Source: Saccharum officinarum (Eukaryota > Streptophyta > Magnoliopsida > Poales > Poaceae). Taken from it: a DNA stretch of 64,000 bases. Positions 25,446-38,952 of the stretch are shown piece by piece; the first letter of the stretch is position 1, and each line of letters begins with the position of its first letter. The translations under genes and the position numbers were made by a program. The notes under the pieces are model-generated. The model saw only the letters and a program-made list of their open reading frames with translations. It did not search any database and was not told the DNA's origin. The DNA is taken from NCBI GenBank assembly GCA_020631735.1, contig CM036159.1:94412656-94476655 (forward strand), read 5' to 3'.

Positions 25446-28307
25446 ACTAACACCGTCTCTTAACGCACTGAAATGTGATTCGACAAGACCCATGTCACCT
25501 AGGAGTTCCATCTTGTGTGTCCAAAAAATTTCTGAACCTATGGAACGTTCGGCGCAAACCGTGCACCTATCTTGCGTCAAGATTAGCACTATCTCCAAAT
25601 GGACTGAAACAAGCTTCCAGTTGAGCCTCCTAATCTTGGAGTACCATTTGTTTCATTCAAAATGATTACCAAGTGTACGGTATGTTCGCCGCAAACCGTG
25701 CACCAATCTTGCACCGACACTAACACCCTCTCCGAACCGACCGAAACAAGGTTCGCCATGACCCACGTCACCTAGGAGTTCCATCAGGTGCGTCCAGAAC
25801 AATTTCTGAGCCAATAATACGTTTGGCACAAACCGTGCACCTATCTTGTGTCAAGATTATCACTATCGCCAAACAGTCCGAGATGAGCTTCCCTTGAGCC
25901 TTGTCACCTAAGAGTACATCGGGTGCGTCCAAAACAATTTCTGGCCCTATGGTACGTTTGCCGCAAATTGTGCACCTATCTTGCGTCATGATTAGCATAT
26001 CTCCAAATGGACTAAAATGAGCTTCCACTTGAGCCTCGTCTCCTAGGAATACCATGGGGTGCGTCCAAAATTATTCCTGTGCCTATTCTATGTTTGGCGC
26101 AAACCGTGCTCCTATCTTACACTGACACTAACACCGTCTCCAAATGGACGGAAACAAGATTAGACATGACCCACTTCACCTAGGAGTTCCATCGGGTGCG
26201 TCCAAAATGATTTTTAAGCCTATGGTACGTTCGGCGCAAACCGTGCACCTATCTTGCGTTAAGATTAGCACTATCTCCAAACGGACCAAAATGAGCTTCC
26301 ACTTGAGCCTCGTCACCAAGGAGTACCTTCGGGTGCATCCAAAACAATTTCTGAGCCTATGGTACGTTTGGCACAAACTGTGCACCTATCTTGCACTGAC
26401 ACTAACACCTTCTCGGAACAGACCAAAACGAGATTCGACAAGACCCATGTCACATAGGAGTTCTATTGGGTGCGTCCAAAACAATTTCCAAACCGATGGT
26501 ACATTCGGCACAAACCGTGCACCTATCAGACGTAAAGATTAGTACTATCTCCAAACGGACTGAAACGAGCTTCCACTTGAGCCTCGTAATCTAGGAGTAC
26601 CATTTGTTTCGACCACAATGGTTACCGAGCCTACGGTACGTTCGGCGCAAACCGTGCACATATCTTACCTCGACTGTAACACCATCTCCGAACGGACAGA
26701 TACAAGATTCGTCATGACCCACGTCAGCTAGGAGTTCTATCGGGTGCGTCCAAAACGATTTTTAAGCCTATGATACTTCCGCGCAAACTGTGCTCCTATC
26801 TTGCATCAAGATTATCACTATCTCCAAACGGACCGCAATGAGCTTCCACTTGAGCCACATCACCTAGGAGTACCATCTGTTTCACCCAAAACGATCCCTG
26901 AGCCTATGGTATGTTTGCCACAAACTATGCACCTATCTTGCGCCATGATTAGCATATCTCCAAACGGACTAAAACGAGCTTTCACTTGAGCCCCGTCTCC
27001 TAGGAGTACGATGGGGGTGCGTCCAAAATTATTCATGTGCCTATTGTATGTTCGGCGCAAATCGTGCACCTATCTTACAATGACACTAACACCGTCTCCA
27101 AATGGACCAAAACGAGATTAGACATGACCCACTTCACCTTGGAGTTCCACAAGTTGCATCCAAAAATGATTTTTGAGTCTATGGTACATTCGGCACAAAC
27201 TATCCACCTATCATACGTTAAGATTAGCACTATCTCCAAACAGATAGAAATTAGCTTCCACATGAGGCTCGTCACCAAGGAGTACCGTCGGGTGCGTCCA
27301 AAATAATTTTCTGAGCCTATGATATATTTGGCGCAAACCGTGCCCATATCTTGCACCGGCACTAACACTTTCTCTGAACGGACCGAAATGAGATTCCAAA
27401 AGTCCCACGTCACGTAGGAGCTCCATCGGGTGTGTCCAATACAATTTCTTAACCTTTGGGACGTTTGGCGCAAACCGTGCACCTATCTTGCCTCAAGATT
27501 AGCACTATCTCCAAACGGACTGAAACAAGCTTCCACTTGAGCCTCGTAATCATGGAGTACCATTTGTTTCGTCTAAAATGATTACCGAGCCTACAGTACG
27601 TTCAGAGCAAACTATGCACCTATCTTGCACCGACACTAACACCCTCTCCAAACCGACAGAAACAAGATTCGCCATGACCCACGTCACCTGGGAGTTTCAT
27701 CAGGTGCGTCCAGAACAATTTCAAAGCCAATGATACGTTCGGCGCAAACTGTGTTCCTATCTTGCGTCAAGATTAGCACTATTTGTAATGAGCTTCGACT
27801 TGAGCCTCGTCACCTAGGAGTACATCGGGTGCGTCCAAACAATTCCTAACCCAATGGTACGTTTGCCACAAACTGTGCACCTATCTTGCACCATGATTAG
27901 CATATCTCCAAACGGACTAAAACGAGCTTCCACTTGAGCCTTGTCTCCTAGGAGTACCATTGGGGTGCATCCAAAATGATTCCTGTGCCTATTATATGTT
28001 CGGTGCAAATCGTGCACATATCTTACATAGACACTAACACCATCTCCAAATGGACCGAAACAAGATTAGACATGACCCACTTCACCTAGGGGTTCCATTG
28101 GGTGCATCCAAAATGATTTCTGCGCCTATGGTATGTTCAACGCAAACCGTGCAACTATCATGTGTCAAGATTAGCACTATCTCCAAATAGACCGATATGA
28201 GCTTCTACTTGAGCCTCATCCCCGAGGAGTACCTTCGAGTGCGTCCAAAATAATTTTCTGAGCCTATGGTACATTTGGCGCAAACCGTGCACCTATCTTG
28301 CACTGAC
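25446..28307 (-). repeat. HOR unit 2 (21 monomers, 2,862 bp)
   Basis: Its three 7-mers start at 25446, 26401 and 27361 (955, 960 and 947 bp). Monomer order is B A B A A' B A three times, with A' near 25968, 26922 and 27877. It differs from unit 3 at only a few positions. One is ACTAACACCG for ACTAAGACCG at the start, and another is one C fewer in CTTCCCTTGAGCC near 25891. Confidence 0.88.
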
Positions 28308-31170
28308 ACTAAGACCGTCTCTTAACGCACTGAAATGTGATTCCGCAAGACCCATGTCACCTAGGAGTTCCATCTTGTGTGTCCAAAAAATTTCTGAACC
28401 TATGGAACGTTCGGCGCAAACCGTGCACCTATCTTGCGTCAAGATTAGCACTATCTCCAAATGGACTGAAACAAGCTTCCAGTTGAGCCTCCTAATCTTG
28501 GAGTACCATTTGTTTCATTCAAAATGATTACCAAGTGTACGGTATGTTCGCCGCAAACCGTGCACCAATCTTGCACCGACACTAACACCCTCTCCGAACC
28601 GACCGAAACAAGGTTCGCCATGACCCACGTCACCTAGGAGTTCCATCAGGTGCGTCCAGAACAATTTCTGAGCCAATAATACGTTTGGCACAAACCGTGC
28701 ACCTATCTTGTGTCAAGATTATCACTATCGCCAAACAGTCCGAGATGAGCTTCCCCTTGAGCCTTGTCACCTAAGAGTACATCGGGTGCGTCCAAAACAA
28801 TTTCTGGCCCTATGGTACGTTTGCCGCAAATTGTGCACCTATCTTGCGTCATGATTAGCATATCTCCAAATGGACTAAAATGAGCTTCCACTTGAGCCTC
28901 GTCTCCTAGGAATACCATGGGGTGCGTCCAAAATTATTCCTGTGCCTATTCTATGTTTGGCGCAAACCGTGCTCCTATCTTACACTGACACTAACACCGT
29001 CTCCAAATGGACGGAAACAAGATTAGACATGACCCACTTCACCTAGGAGTTCCATCGGGTGCGTCCAAAATGATTTTTAAGCCTATGGTACGTTCGGCGC
29101 AAACCGTGCACCTATCTTGCGTTAAGATTAGCACTATCTCCAAACGGACCAAAATGAGCTTCCACTTGAGCCTCGTCACCAAGGAGTACCTTCGGGTGCA
29201 TCCAAAACAATTTCTGAGCCTATGGTACGTTTGGCACAAACTGTGCACCTATCTTGCACTGACACTAACACCTTCTCGGAACAGACCAAAACGAGATTCG
29301 ACAAGACCCATGTCACATAGGAGTTCTATTGGGTGCGTCCAAAACAATTTCCAAACCGATGGTACATTCGGCACAAACCGTGCACCTATCAGACGTAAAG
29401 ATTAGTACTATCTCCAAACGGACTGAAACGAGCTTCCACTTGAGCCTCGTAATCTAGGAGTACCATTTGTTTCGACCACAATGGTTACCGAGCCTACGGT
29501 ACGTTCGGCGCAAACCGTGCACATATCTTACCTCGACTGTAACACCATCTCCGAACGGACAGATACAAGATTCGTCATGACCCACGTCAGCTAGGAGTTC
29601 TATCGGGTGCGTCCAAAACGATTTTTAAGCCTATGATACTTCCGCGCAAACTGTGCTCCTATCTTGCATCAAGATTATCACTATCTCCAAACGGACCGCA
29701 ATGAGCTTCCACTTGAGCCACATCACCTAGGAGTACCATCTGTTTCACCCAAAACGATCCCTGAGCCTATGGTATGTTTGCCACAAACTATGCACCTATC
29801 TTGCGCCATGATTAGCATATCTCCAAACGGACTAAAACGAGCTTTCACTTGAGCCCCGTCTCCTAGGAGTACGATGGGGGTGCGTCCAAAATTATTCATG
29901 TGCCTATTGTATGTTCGGCGCAAATCGTGCACCTATCTTACAATGACACTAACACCGTCTCCAAATGGACCAAAACGAGATTAGACATGACCCACTTCAC
30001 CTTGGAGTTCCACAAGTTGCATCCAAAAATGATTTTTGAGTCTATGGTACATTCGGCACAAACTATCCACCTATCATACGTTAAGATTAGCACTATCTCC
30101 AAACAGATAGAAATTAGCTTCCACATGAGGCTCGTCACCAAGGAGTACCGTCGGGTGCGTCCAAAATAATTTTCTGAGCCTATGATATATTTGGCGCAAA
30201 CCGTGCCCATATCTTGCACCGGCACTAACACTTTCTCTGAACGGACCGAAATGAGATTCCAAAAGTCCCACGTCACGTAGGAGCTCCATCGGGTGTGTCC
30301 AATACAATTTCTTAACCTTTGGGACGTTTGGCGCAAACCGTGCACCTATCTTGCCTCAAGATTAGCACTATCTCCAAACGGACTGAAACAAGCTTCCACT
30401 TGAGCCTCGTAATCATGGAGTACCATTTGTTTCGTCTAAAATGATTACCGAGCCTACAGTACGTTCAGAGCAAACTATGCACCTATCTTGCACCGACACT
30501 AACACCCTCTCCAAACCGACAGAAACAAGATTCGCCATGACCCACGTCACCTGGGAGTTTCATCAGGTGCGTCCAGAACAATTTCAAAGCCAATGATACG
30601 TTCGGCGCAAACTGTGTTCCTATCTTGCGTCAAGATTAGCACTATTTGTAATGAGCTTCGACTTGAGCCTCGTCACCTAGGAGTACATCGGGTGCGTCCA
30701 AACAATTCCTAACCCAATGGTACGTTTGCCACAAACTGTGCACCTATCTTGCACCATGATTAGCATATCTCCAAACGGACTAAAACGAGCTTCCACTTGA
30801 GCCTTGTCTCCTAGGAGTACCATTGGGGTGCATCCAAAATGATTCCTGTGCCTATTATATGTTCGGTGCAAATCGTGCACATATCTTACATAGACACTAA
30901 CACCATCTCCAAATGGACCGAAACAAGATTAGACATGACCCACTTCACCTAGGGGTTCCATTGGGTGCATCCAAAATGATTTCTGCGCCTATGGTATGTT
31001 CAACGCAAACCGTGCAACTATCATGTGTCAAGATTAGCACTATCTCCAAATAGACCGATATGAGCTTCTACTTGAGCCTCATCCCCGAGGAGTACCTTCG
31101 AGTGCGTCCAAAATAATTTTCTGAGCCTATGGTACATTTGGCGCAAACCGTGCACCTATCTTGCACTGAC
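28308..31170 (-). repeat. HOR unit 3 (21 monomers, 2,863 bp)
   Basis: Nearly identical to units 2 and 4. Every spurious reading frame in this unit recurs with the same translation exactly 2,863 bp further on. By eye only a handful of bases differ from unit 4, for example GATTCGTCATG near 29571 against GATTCGCCATG near 32434. Confidence 0.9.
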
Positions 31171-34033
31171 ACTAAGACCGTCTCTTAACGCACTGAAATG
31201 TGATTCCGCAAGACCCATGTCACCTAGGAGTTCCATCTTGTGTGTCCAAAAAATTTCTGAACCTATGGAACGTTCGGCGCAAACCGTGCACCTATCTTGC
31301 GTCAAGATTAGCACTATCTCCAAATGGACTGAAACAAGCTTCCAGTTGAGCCTCCTAATCTTGGAGTACCATTTGTTTCATTCAAAATGATTACCAAGTG
31401 TACGGTATGTTCGCCGCAAACCGTGCACCAATCTTGCACCGACACTAACACCCTCTCCGAACCGACCGAAACAAGGTTCGCCATGACCCACGTCACCTAG
31501 GAGTTCCATCAGGTGCGTCCAGAACAATTTCTGAGCCAATAATACGTTTGGCACAAACCGTGCACCTATCTTGTGTCAAGATTATCACTATCGCCAAACA
31601 GTCCGAGATGAGCTTCCCCTTGAGCCTTGTCACCTAAGAGTACATCGGGTGCGTCCAAAACAATTTCTGGCCCTATGGTACGTTTGCCGCAAATTGTGCA
31701 CCTATCTTGCGTCATGATTAGCATATCTCCAAATGGACTAAAATGAGCTTCCACTTGAGCCTCGTCTCCTAGGAATACCATGGGGTGCGTCCAAAATTAT
31801 TCCTGTGCCTATTCTATGTTTGGCGCAAACCGTGCTCCTATCTTACACTGACACTAACACCGTCTCCAAATGGACGGAAACAAGATTAGACATGACCCAC
31901 TTCACCTAGGAGTTCCATCGGGTGCGTCCAAAATGATTTTTAAGCCTATGGTACGTTCGGCGCAAACCGTGCACCTATCTTGCGTTAAGATTAGCACTAT
32001 CTCCAAACGGACCAAAATGAGCTTCCACTTGAGCCTCGTCACCAAGGAGTACCTTCGGGTGCATCCAAAACAATTTCTGAGCCTATGGTACGTTTGGCAC
32101 AAACTGTGCACCTATCTTGCACTGACACTAACACCTTCTCGGAACAGACCAAAACGAGATTCGACAAGACCCATGTCACATAGGAGTTCTATTGGGTGCG
32201 TCCAAAACAATTTCCAAACCGATGGTACATTCGGCACAAACCGTGCACCTATCAGACGTAAAGATTAGTACTATCTCCAAACGGACTGAAACGAGCTTCC
32301 ACTTGAGCCTCGTAATCTAGGAGTACCATTTGTTTCGACCACAATGGTTACCGAGCCTACGGTACGTTCGGCGCAAACCGTGCACATATCTTACCTCGAC
32401 TGTAACACCATCTCCGAACGGACAGATACAAGATTCGCCATGACCCACGTCAGCTAGGAGTTCTATCGGGTGCGTCCAAAATGATTTTTAAGCCTATGAT
32501 ACTTCCGCGCAAACTGTGCTCCTATCTTGCATCAAGATTATCACTATCTCCAAACGGACCGCAATGAGCTTCCACTTGAGCCACATCACCTAGGAGTACC
32601 ATCTGTTTCACCCAAAACGATCCCTGAGCCTATGGTATGTTTGCCACAAACTATGCACCTATCTTGCGCCATGATTAGCATATCTCCAAACGGACTAAAA
32701 CGAGCTTTCACTTGAGCCCCGTCTCCTAGGAGTACGATGGGGGTGCGTCCAAAATTATTCATGTGCCTATTGTATGTTCGGCGCAAATCGTGCACCTATC
32801 TTACAATGACACTAACACCGTCTCCAAATGGACCAAAACGAGATTAGACATGACCCACTTCACCTTGGAGTTCCACAAGTTGCATCCAAAAATGATTTTT
32901 GAGTCTATGGTACATTCGGCACAAACTATCCACCTATCATACGTTAAGATTAGCACTATCTCCAAACAGATAGAAATTAGCTTCCACATGAGGCTCGTCA
33001 CCAAGGAGTACCGTCGGGTGCGTCCAAAATAATTTTCTGAGCCTATGATATATTTGGCGCAAACCGTGCCCATATCTTGCACCGGCACTAACACTTTCTC
33101 TGAACGGACCGAAATGAGATTCCAAAAGTCCCACGTCACGTAGGAGCTCCATCGGGTGTGTCCAATACAATTTCTTAACCTTTGGGACGTTTGGCGCAAA
33201 CCGTGCACCTATCTTGCCTCAAGATTAGCACTATCTCCAAACGGACTGAAACAAGCTTCCACTTGAGCCTCGTAATCATGGAGTACCATTTGTTTCGTCT
33301 AAAATGATTACCGAGCCTACAGTACGTTCAGAGCAAACTATGCACCTATCTTGCACCGACACTAACACCCTCTCCAAACCGACAGAAACAAGATTCGCCA
33401 TGACCCACGTCACCTGGGAGTTTCATCAGGTGCGTCCAGAACAATTTCAAAGCCAATGATACGTTCGGCGCAAACTGTGTTCCTATCTTGCGTCAAGATT
33501 AGCACTATTTGTAATGAGCTTCGACTTGAGCCTCGTCACCTAGGAGTACATCGGGTGCGTCCAAACAATTCCTAACCCAATGGTACGTTTGCCACAAACT
33601 GTGCACCTATCTTGCACCATGATTAGCATATCTCCAAACGGACTAAAACGAGCTTCCACTTGAGCCTTGTCTCCTAGGAGTACCATTGGGGTGCATCCAA
33701 AATGATTCCTGTGCCTATTATATGTTCGGTGCAAATCGTGCACATATCTTACATAGACACTAACACCATCTCCAAATGGACCGAAACAAGATTAGACATG
33801 ACCCACTTCACCTAGGGGTTCCATTGGGTGCATCCAAAATGATTTCTGCGCCTATGGTATGTTCAACGCAAACCGTGCAACTATCATGTGTCAAGATTAG
33901 CACTATCTCCAAATAGACCGATATGAGCTTCTACTTGAGCCTCATCCCCGAGGAGTACCTTCGAGTGCGTCCAAAATAATTTTCTGAGCCTATGGTACAT
34001 TTGGCGCAAACCGTGCACTTATCTTGCACTGAC
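31171..34033 (-). repeat. HOR unit 4 (21 monomers, 2,863 bp)
   Basis: This is the same 21-monomer order as units 2 and 3, starting with ACTAAGACCG. It differs from unit 3 by a few substitutions, which implies very recent amplification or gene conversion. Confidence 0.9.
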
Positions 34034-36897
34034 ACTAAGACCGTCTCTTAACGCACTGAAATGTGATTCCGCAAGACCCATGTCACCTAGGAGTTCCATC
34101 TTGTGTGTCCAAAAAATTTCTGAACCTATGGAACGTTCGGCGCAAACCGTGCACCTATCTTGCGTCAAGATTAGCACTATCTCCAAATGGACTGAAACAA
34201 GCTTCCAGTTGAGCCTCATAATCTTGGAGTACCATTTGTTTCATTCAAAATGATTACCAAGTGTACGGTATGTTCGCCGCAAACCGTGCACCAATCTTGC
34301 ACCGACACTAACACCCTCTCCGAACCGACCGAAACAAGGTTCGCCATGACCCACGTCACCTAGGAGTTCCATCAGGTGCGTCCAGAACAATTTCTGAGCC
34401 AATAATACGTTTGGCACAAACCGTGCACCTATCTTGTGTCAAGATTATCACTATCGCCAAACAGTCCGAGATGAGCTTCCCCTTGAGCCTTGTCACCTAA
34501 GAGTACATCGGGTGCGTCCAAAACAATTTCTGGCCCTATGGTACGTTTGCCGCAAACTGTGCACCTATCTTGCGTCATGATTAGCATATCTCCAAATGGA
34601 CTAAAATGAGCTTCCACTTGAGCCTCGTCTCCTAGGAATACCATGGGGTGCGTCCAAAATGATTCCTGTGCCTATTCTATGTTTGGCGCAAACCGTGCTC
34701 CTATCTTACACTGACACTAACACCGTCTCCAAATGGACGGAAACAAGATTAGACATGACCCACTTCACCTAGGAGTTCCATCGGGTGCGTCCAAAATGAT
34801 TTTTAAGCCTATGGTACGTTCGGCGCAAACCGTGCACCTATCTTGCGTTAAGATTAGCACTATCTCCAAACGGACCAAAATGAGCTTCCACTTGAGCCTC
34901 GTCACCAAGGAGTACCTTCGGGTGCATCCAAAACAATTTCTGAGCCTATGGTACGTTTGGCACAAACTGTGCACCTATCTTGCACTGACACTAACACCTT
35001 CTCGGAACAGACCAAAACGAGATTGGACAAGACCCATGTCACCTAGGAGTTCCATTGGGTGCGTCCAAAACAATTTCCGAACCGATGGTACATTCGGCAC
35101 AAACCGTGCACCTATCATACGTAAAGATTAGCACTATCTCCAAACGGACTGAAACGAGCTTCCACTTGAGCCTCGTAATCTAGGAGTACCATTTGTTTCG
35201 ACCACAATGGTTACCGAGCCTACGGTACGTTCGGCGCAAACCGTGCACATATCTTACCTCGACTGTAACACCATCTCCGAACGGACCGATACAAGATTCG
35301 CCATGACCCACGTCAGCTAGGAGTTCTATCAGGTGCGTCCAAAATGATTTTTGAGCCTATGATACTTTCGCGCAAACTGTGCTCCTATCTTGCATCAAGA
35401 TTATCACTATCTCCAAACGGACCGCAATGAGCTTCCACTTGAGCCACATCACCTAGGAGTACCATCTGTTTCATCCAAAACGATCCCTGAGCCTATGGTA
35501 TGTTTGCCACAAACTATGCACCTATCTTGCGCCATGATTAGCATATCTCCAAACGGACTAAAACGAGCTTTCACTTGAGCCCCGTCTCCTAGGAGTACGA
35601 TGGGGGTGCGTCCAAAATGATTCATGTGCCTATTGTATGTTCGGCGCAAATCGTGCACCTATCTTACAATGACACTAACACCGTCTCCAAATGGACCAAA
35701 ACGAGATTAGACATGACCCACTTCACCTTGGAGTTCCACAAGTTGCATCCAAAAATGATTTTTGAGCCTATGGTACATTCGGCACAAACTATCCACCTAT
35801 CATACGTTAAGATTAGCACTATCTCCAAACAGATAGAAATTAGCTTCCACATGAGGCTCGTCACCAAGGAGTACCGTCGGGTGCGTCCAAAATAATTTTC
35901 TGAGCCTATGATACATTTGGCGCAAACCGTGCCCATATCTTGCACCGGCACTAACACTTTCTCTGAACGGACCGAAATGAGATTCCAAAAGTCCCACGTC
36001 ATGTAGGAGCTCCATCGGGTGTGTCCAATACAATTTCTTAACCTATGGGACGTTTGGCGCAAACCGTGCACCTATCTTGCCTCAAGATTAGCACTATCTC
36101 CAAACGGACTGAAACAAGCTTCCACTTGAGCCTCGTAATCATGGAGTACCATTTGTTTCGTCTAAAATGATTACCGAGCCTACAGTACGTTCAGAGCAAA
36201 CTATGCACCTATCTTGCACCGACACTAACACCCTCTCCAAACCGACAGAAACAAGATTCGCCATGACCCACGTCACCTGGGAGTTCCATCAGGTGCGTCC
36301 AGAACAATTTCAAAGCCAATGATACGTTCGGCGCAAACTGTGTTCCTATCTTGCGTCAAGATTAGCACTATCTGAAATGAGCTTCGACTTGAGCCTCGTC
36401 ACCTAGGAGTACATCGGGTGCGTCCAAAACAATTTCTAACCCAATGGTACGTTTGCCACAAACTGTGCACCTATCTTGCGCCATGATTAGCATATCTCCA
36501 AACGGACTAAAACGAGCTTCCACTTGAGCCTCGTCTCCTAGGAGTACCATTGGGGTGCATCCAAAATGATTCCTGTGCCTATTATATGTTCGGTGCAAAT
36601 CGTGCACATATCTTACATAGACACTAACACCATCTCCAAATGGACCGAAACAAGATTAGACATGACCCACTTCACCTAGGGGTTCCATTGTGTGCATCCA
36701 AAATGATTTCTGCGCCTATGGTACGTTCAACGCAAACCGTGCAACTATCATGTGTCAAGATTAGCACTATCTCCAAATAGACCGATATGAGCTTCTACTT
36801 GAGCCTCATCCCCGAGGAGTACCTTCGAGTGCGTCCAAAATAATTTTCTGAGCCTATGGTACATTTGGCGCAAACCGTACACCTATCTTGCACTAAC
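34034..36897 (-). repeat. HOR unit 5 (21 monomers, 2,864 bp)
   Basis: Same order as the other units. It has scattered differences from units 2-4, several shared with unit 1. Examples are GATTCCTGTGCC in place of TTATTCCTGTGCC near 34660 and ATCAGGTGCGTCC near 35328. It marks the right edge of the most homogenised core. Confidence 0.88.
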
Positions 36898-38038
36898 ACT
36901 AAGACCGTCTCTTAACGCACTGAAATGTGATTCCGCAAGACCCATGTCACTTAGGAGTTCCATCTTGTGTGTCCAAAAAATTTCTGAACCTATGGAACGT
37001 TCGGCGCAAACCGTGCACCTATCTTGCGTCAAGATTCGCACTATCTCCAAATGGACTGAAACAAGCTTCCAGTTGAGCCTCATAATCTTGGAGTACCATT
37101 TGTTTCATTCAAAATGATTACCGAGTGTACGGTATGTTCGCCGCAAACCGTGCACCAATCTTGCACCGACACTAACACCCTCTCCGAACCGACCGAAACA
37201 AGGTTCGCCATGACCCACGTCACCTAGGAGTTCCATCAGGTGCGTCCAGAACAATTTCTGAGCCAATAATTCGTTTGGCACAAACCGTGCACCTATCTTG
37301 TGTCAAGATTATCACTATCGCCAAACAGTCCGAGATGAGCTTCCCCTTGAGCCTTGTCACCTAAGAGTACATCGGGTGCGTCCAAAACAATTTCTGGCCC
37401 TATGGTACGTTTGCCGCAAACTGTGCACCTATCTTGCGTCATGATTAGCATATCTCCAAATGGACTAAAATGAGCTTCCACTTGAGCCTCGTCTCCTAGG
37501 AATACCATGGGGTGCGTCCAAAATGATTCCTGTGCCTATTCTATGTTTGGCGCAAACCGTGCTCCTATCTTACACTGACACTAACACCGTCTCCAAATGG
37601 ACGGAAACAAGATTAGACATGACCCACTTCACCTAGGAGTTCCATCGGGTGCGTCCAAAACAAATTTTAAGCCTATGGTACGTTCGGCGCAAACCGTGCA
37701 CCTATCTTGCGTTAAGATTAGCACTATCTCTAAACGGACCAAAATGAGCTTCCACTTGGGCCTCATCACCTAGGAGTACCTTTGGGTGCATCTAAAACAA
37801 TTTCTGAGCCTATGGTACGTTTGGCACAAACTGTGCACCTATCTTGCACCGACACTAACACCTTCTCTGAACAGACCAAAACGAGATTCGGCATGATCCA
37901 TGTCACCTAGGAGTTCCATTGGGTGCGTCAAAAACAATTTGCGAACCTATGGTACGTTCGACACAAACCGTGCACCTATCTTACGTAAAGATTAGCACTA
38001 TCTCCAAACGGACTGAAACGAGCTTCCACTTGAGCCTC

Positions 38039-38952
38039 TGAGGAGATCCCGTAGGGTTCGCTAGCCGATCTTTCGATGAGAGATGGCGGATAACTCTATT
38101 GGTGGATGGAGATGATGTTCATGGTCCGACTACAACCGTCCAAGGACGCTGCACCTTAGCAACCGATACACCTCCTCCAATGGCTGCCGCGATCTTGCGG
38201 CGCGACAACCAGCCATTAGGGCACCCTTCCTGCAAGCAATCGAAGAACCAGCAAGAACAAGAAGAACAAGCACTCAATTGCCAAATAAATATGAAGGTTT
38301 CAATCTGAAAACACAAGATGGTGAGGTTCTGAAGACAATCAGTTAGGCGGTTGATCCAACACGCATGCTGAAAGGCGGTAGCAATAGCTAACTCGATGAA
38401 ACAAAACCTAATCTGTTTGTGGCGGCCCTAGAGGCATATAAGTAGATGGGAGGACGACCACAAGGGTGTTTGGGTCGTTCTCCAACCCTAGGACGTGTCC
38501 CTAATGGACCCAACTTGATACATGGCCATCGGCCCAAAATAAGGTGACGCAGCACTGTTGACAGAAAAAGTCTCAGTACAAAAATAGTTACTGCAGAAGA
38601 ATCTGATAAGATATATCCATGAGTATGGATCCGTTGGAAAGTAAACTTGATAAGCTTTCTAAAAAGTGCTAGAACGTCCCAATCGGAGTCCGTATGAAGT
38701 CGTGGCATCCATCACAAGTTGGTGCTGTCCTGCAGTCCAAATCTAGCCGGCGCCAATCCCCTGCCCTTCTGATCCTCTCAATCATTCCTAAGTAAAACAA
38801 GAGTGCACGCGTCTCCATTGTCTAAATATGATGGACAAGAGTTTAAGAATGAACTTACTTGATGGTTTAGTTGACAGGCACGAGCATGGGTAATAGGACC
38901 AAGTGGTGCTGCTGATGGTGTAGGTGTAGGTGTGGTGTTGATGTCCTCATCA
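38039..38952 (-). mobile_element. Solo LTR (914 bp) of a CRM-type centromeric retrotransposon
   Basis: On the minus strand it begins TGATGAGGACATCAAC and ends GGGATCTCCTCA. The 5-bp target duplication GCCTC is at 38034-38038 and 38953-38957. The first 174 nt of the minus strand (38951-38778) stay open and encode a tail containing GPITHARACQLNHQV. This resembles the extreme C-terminus of grass Ty3/gypsy polyproteins. In the CRM/CRR clade, as I recall, the polyprotein reading frame runs into the 3' LTR, and LTRs start TGATG and are about 0.9 kb. A TATA-like CTTATATGCC lies mid-LTR. Only one LTR is present. CRM elements typically target centromeres, which fits the satellite host. The frames at 38099-38316 and 38388-38708 show no domain. 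Confidence 0.75.
38778..38951 (-). pseudogene. C-terminal tail of a gypsy (CRM-type) polyprotein encoded within the solo LTR
   Basis: An open stretch of 57 codons enters the LTR at its TGATGAGGACATC start and ends at a stop at 38778. It is rich in Thr and Pro at first (TTPTPTPSAAP) and then reads GPITHARACQLNHQVSSFL. This is the position and style of the integrase C-terminal end that overlaps the LTR in CRM elements. Here it is only a leftover fragment: the frame upstream of it is satellite DNA. Confidence 0.6.

Noticed and set aside
21589..38038. CRISPR-like array
   Set aside because: The repeats are contiguous 137-bp monomers with no unique spacers, in a plant-type context.
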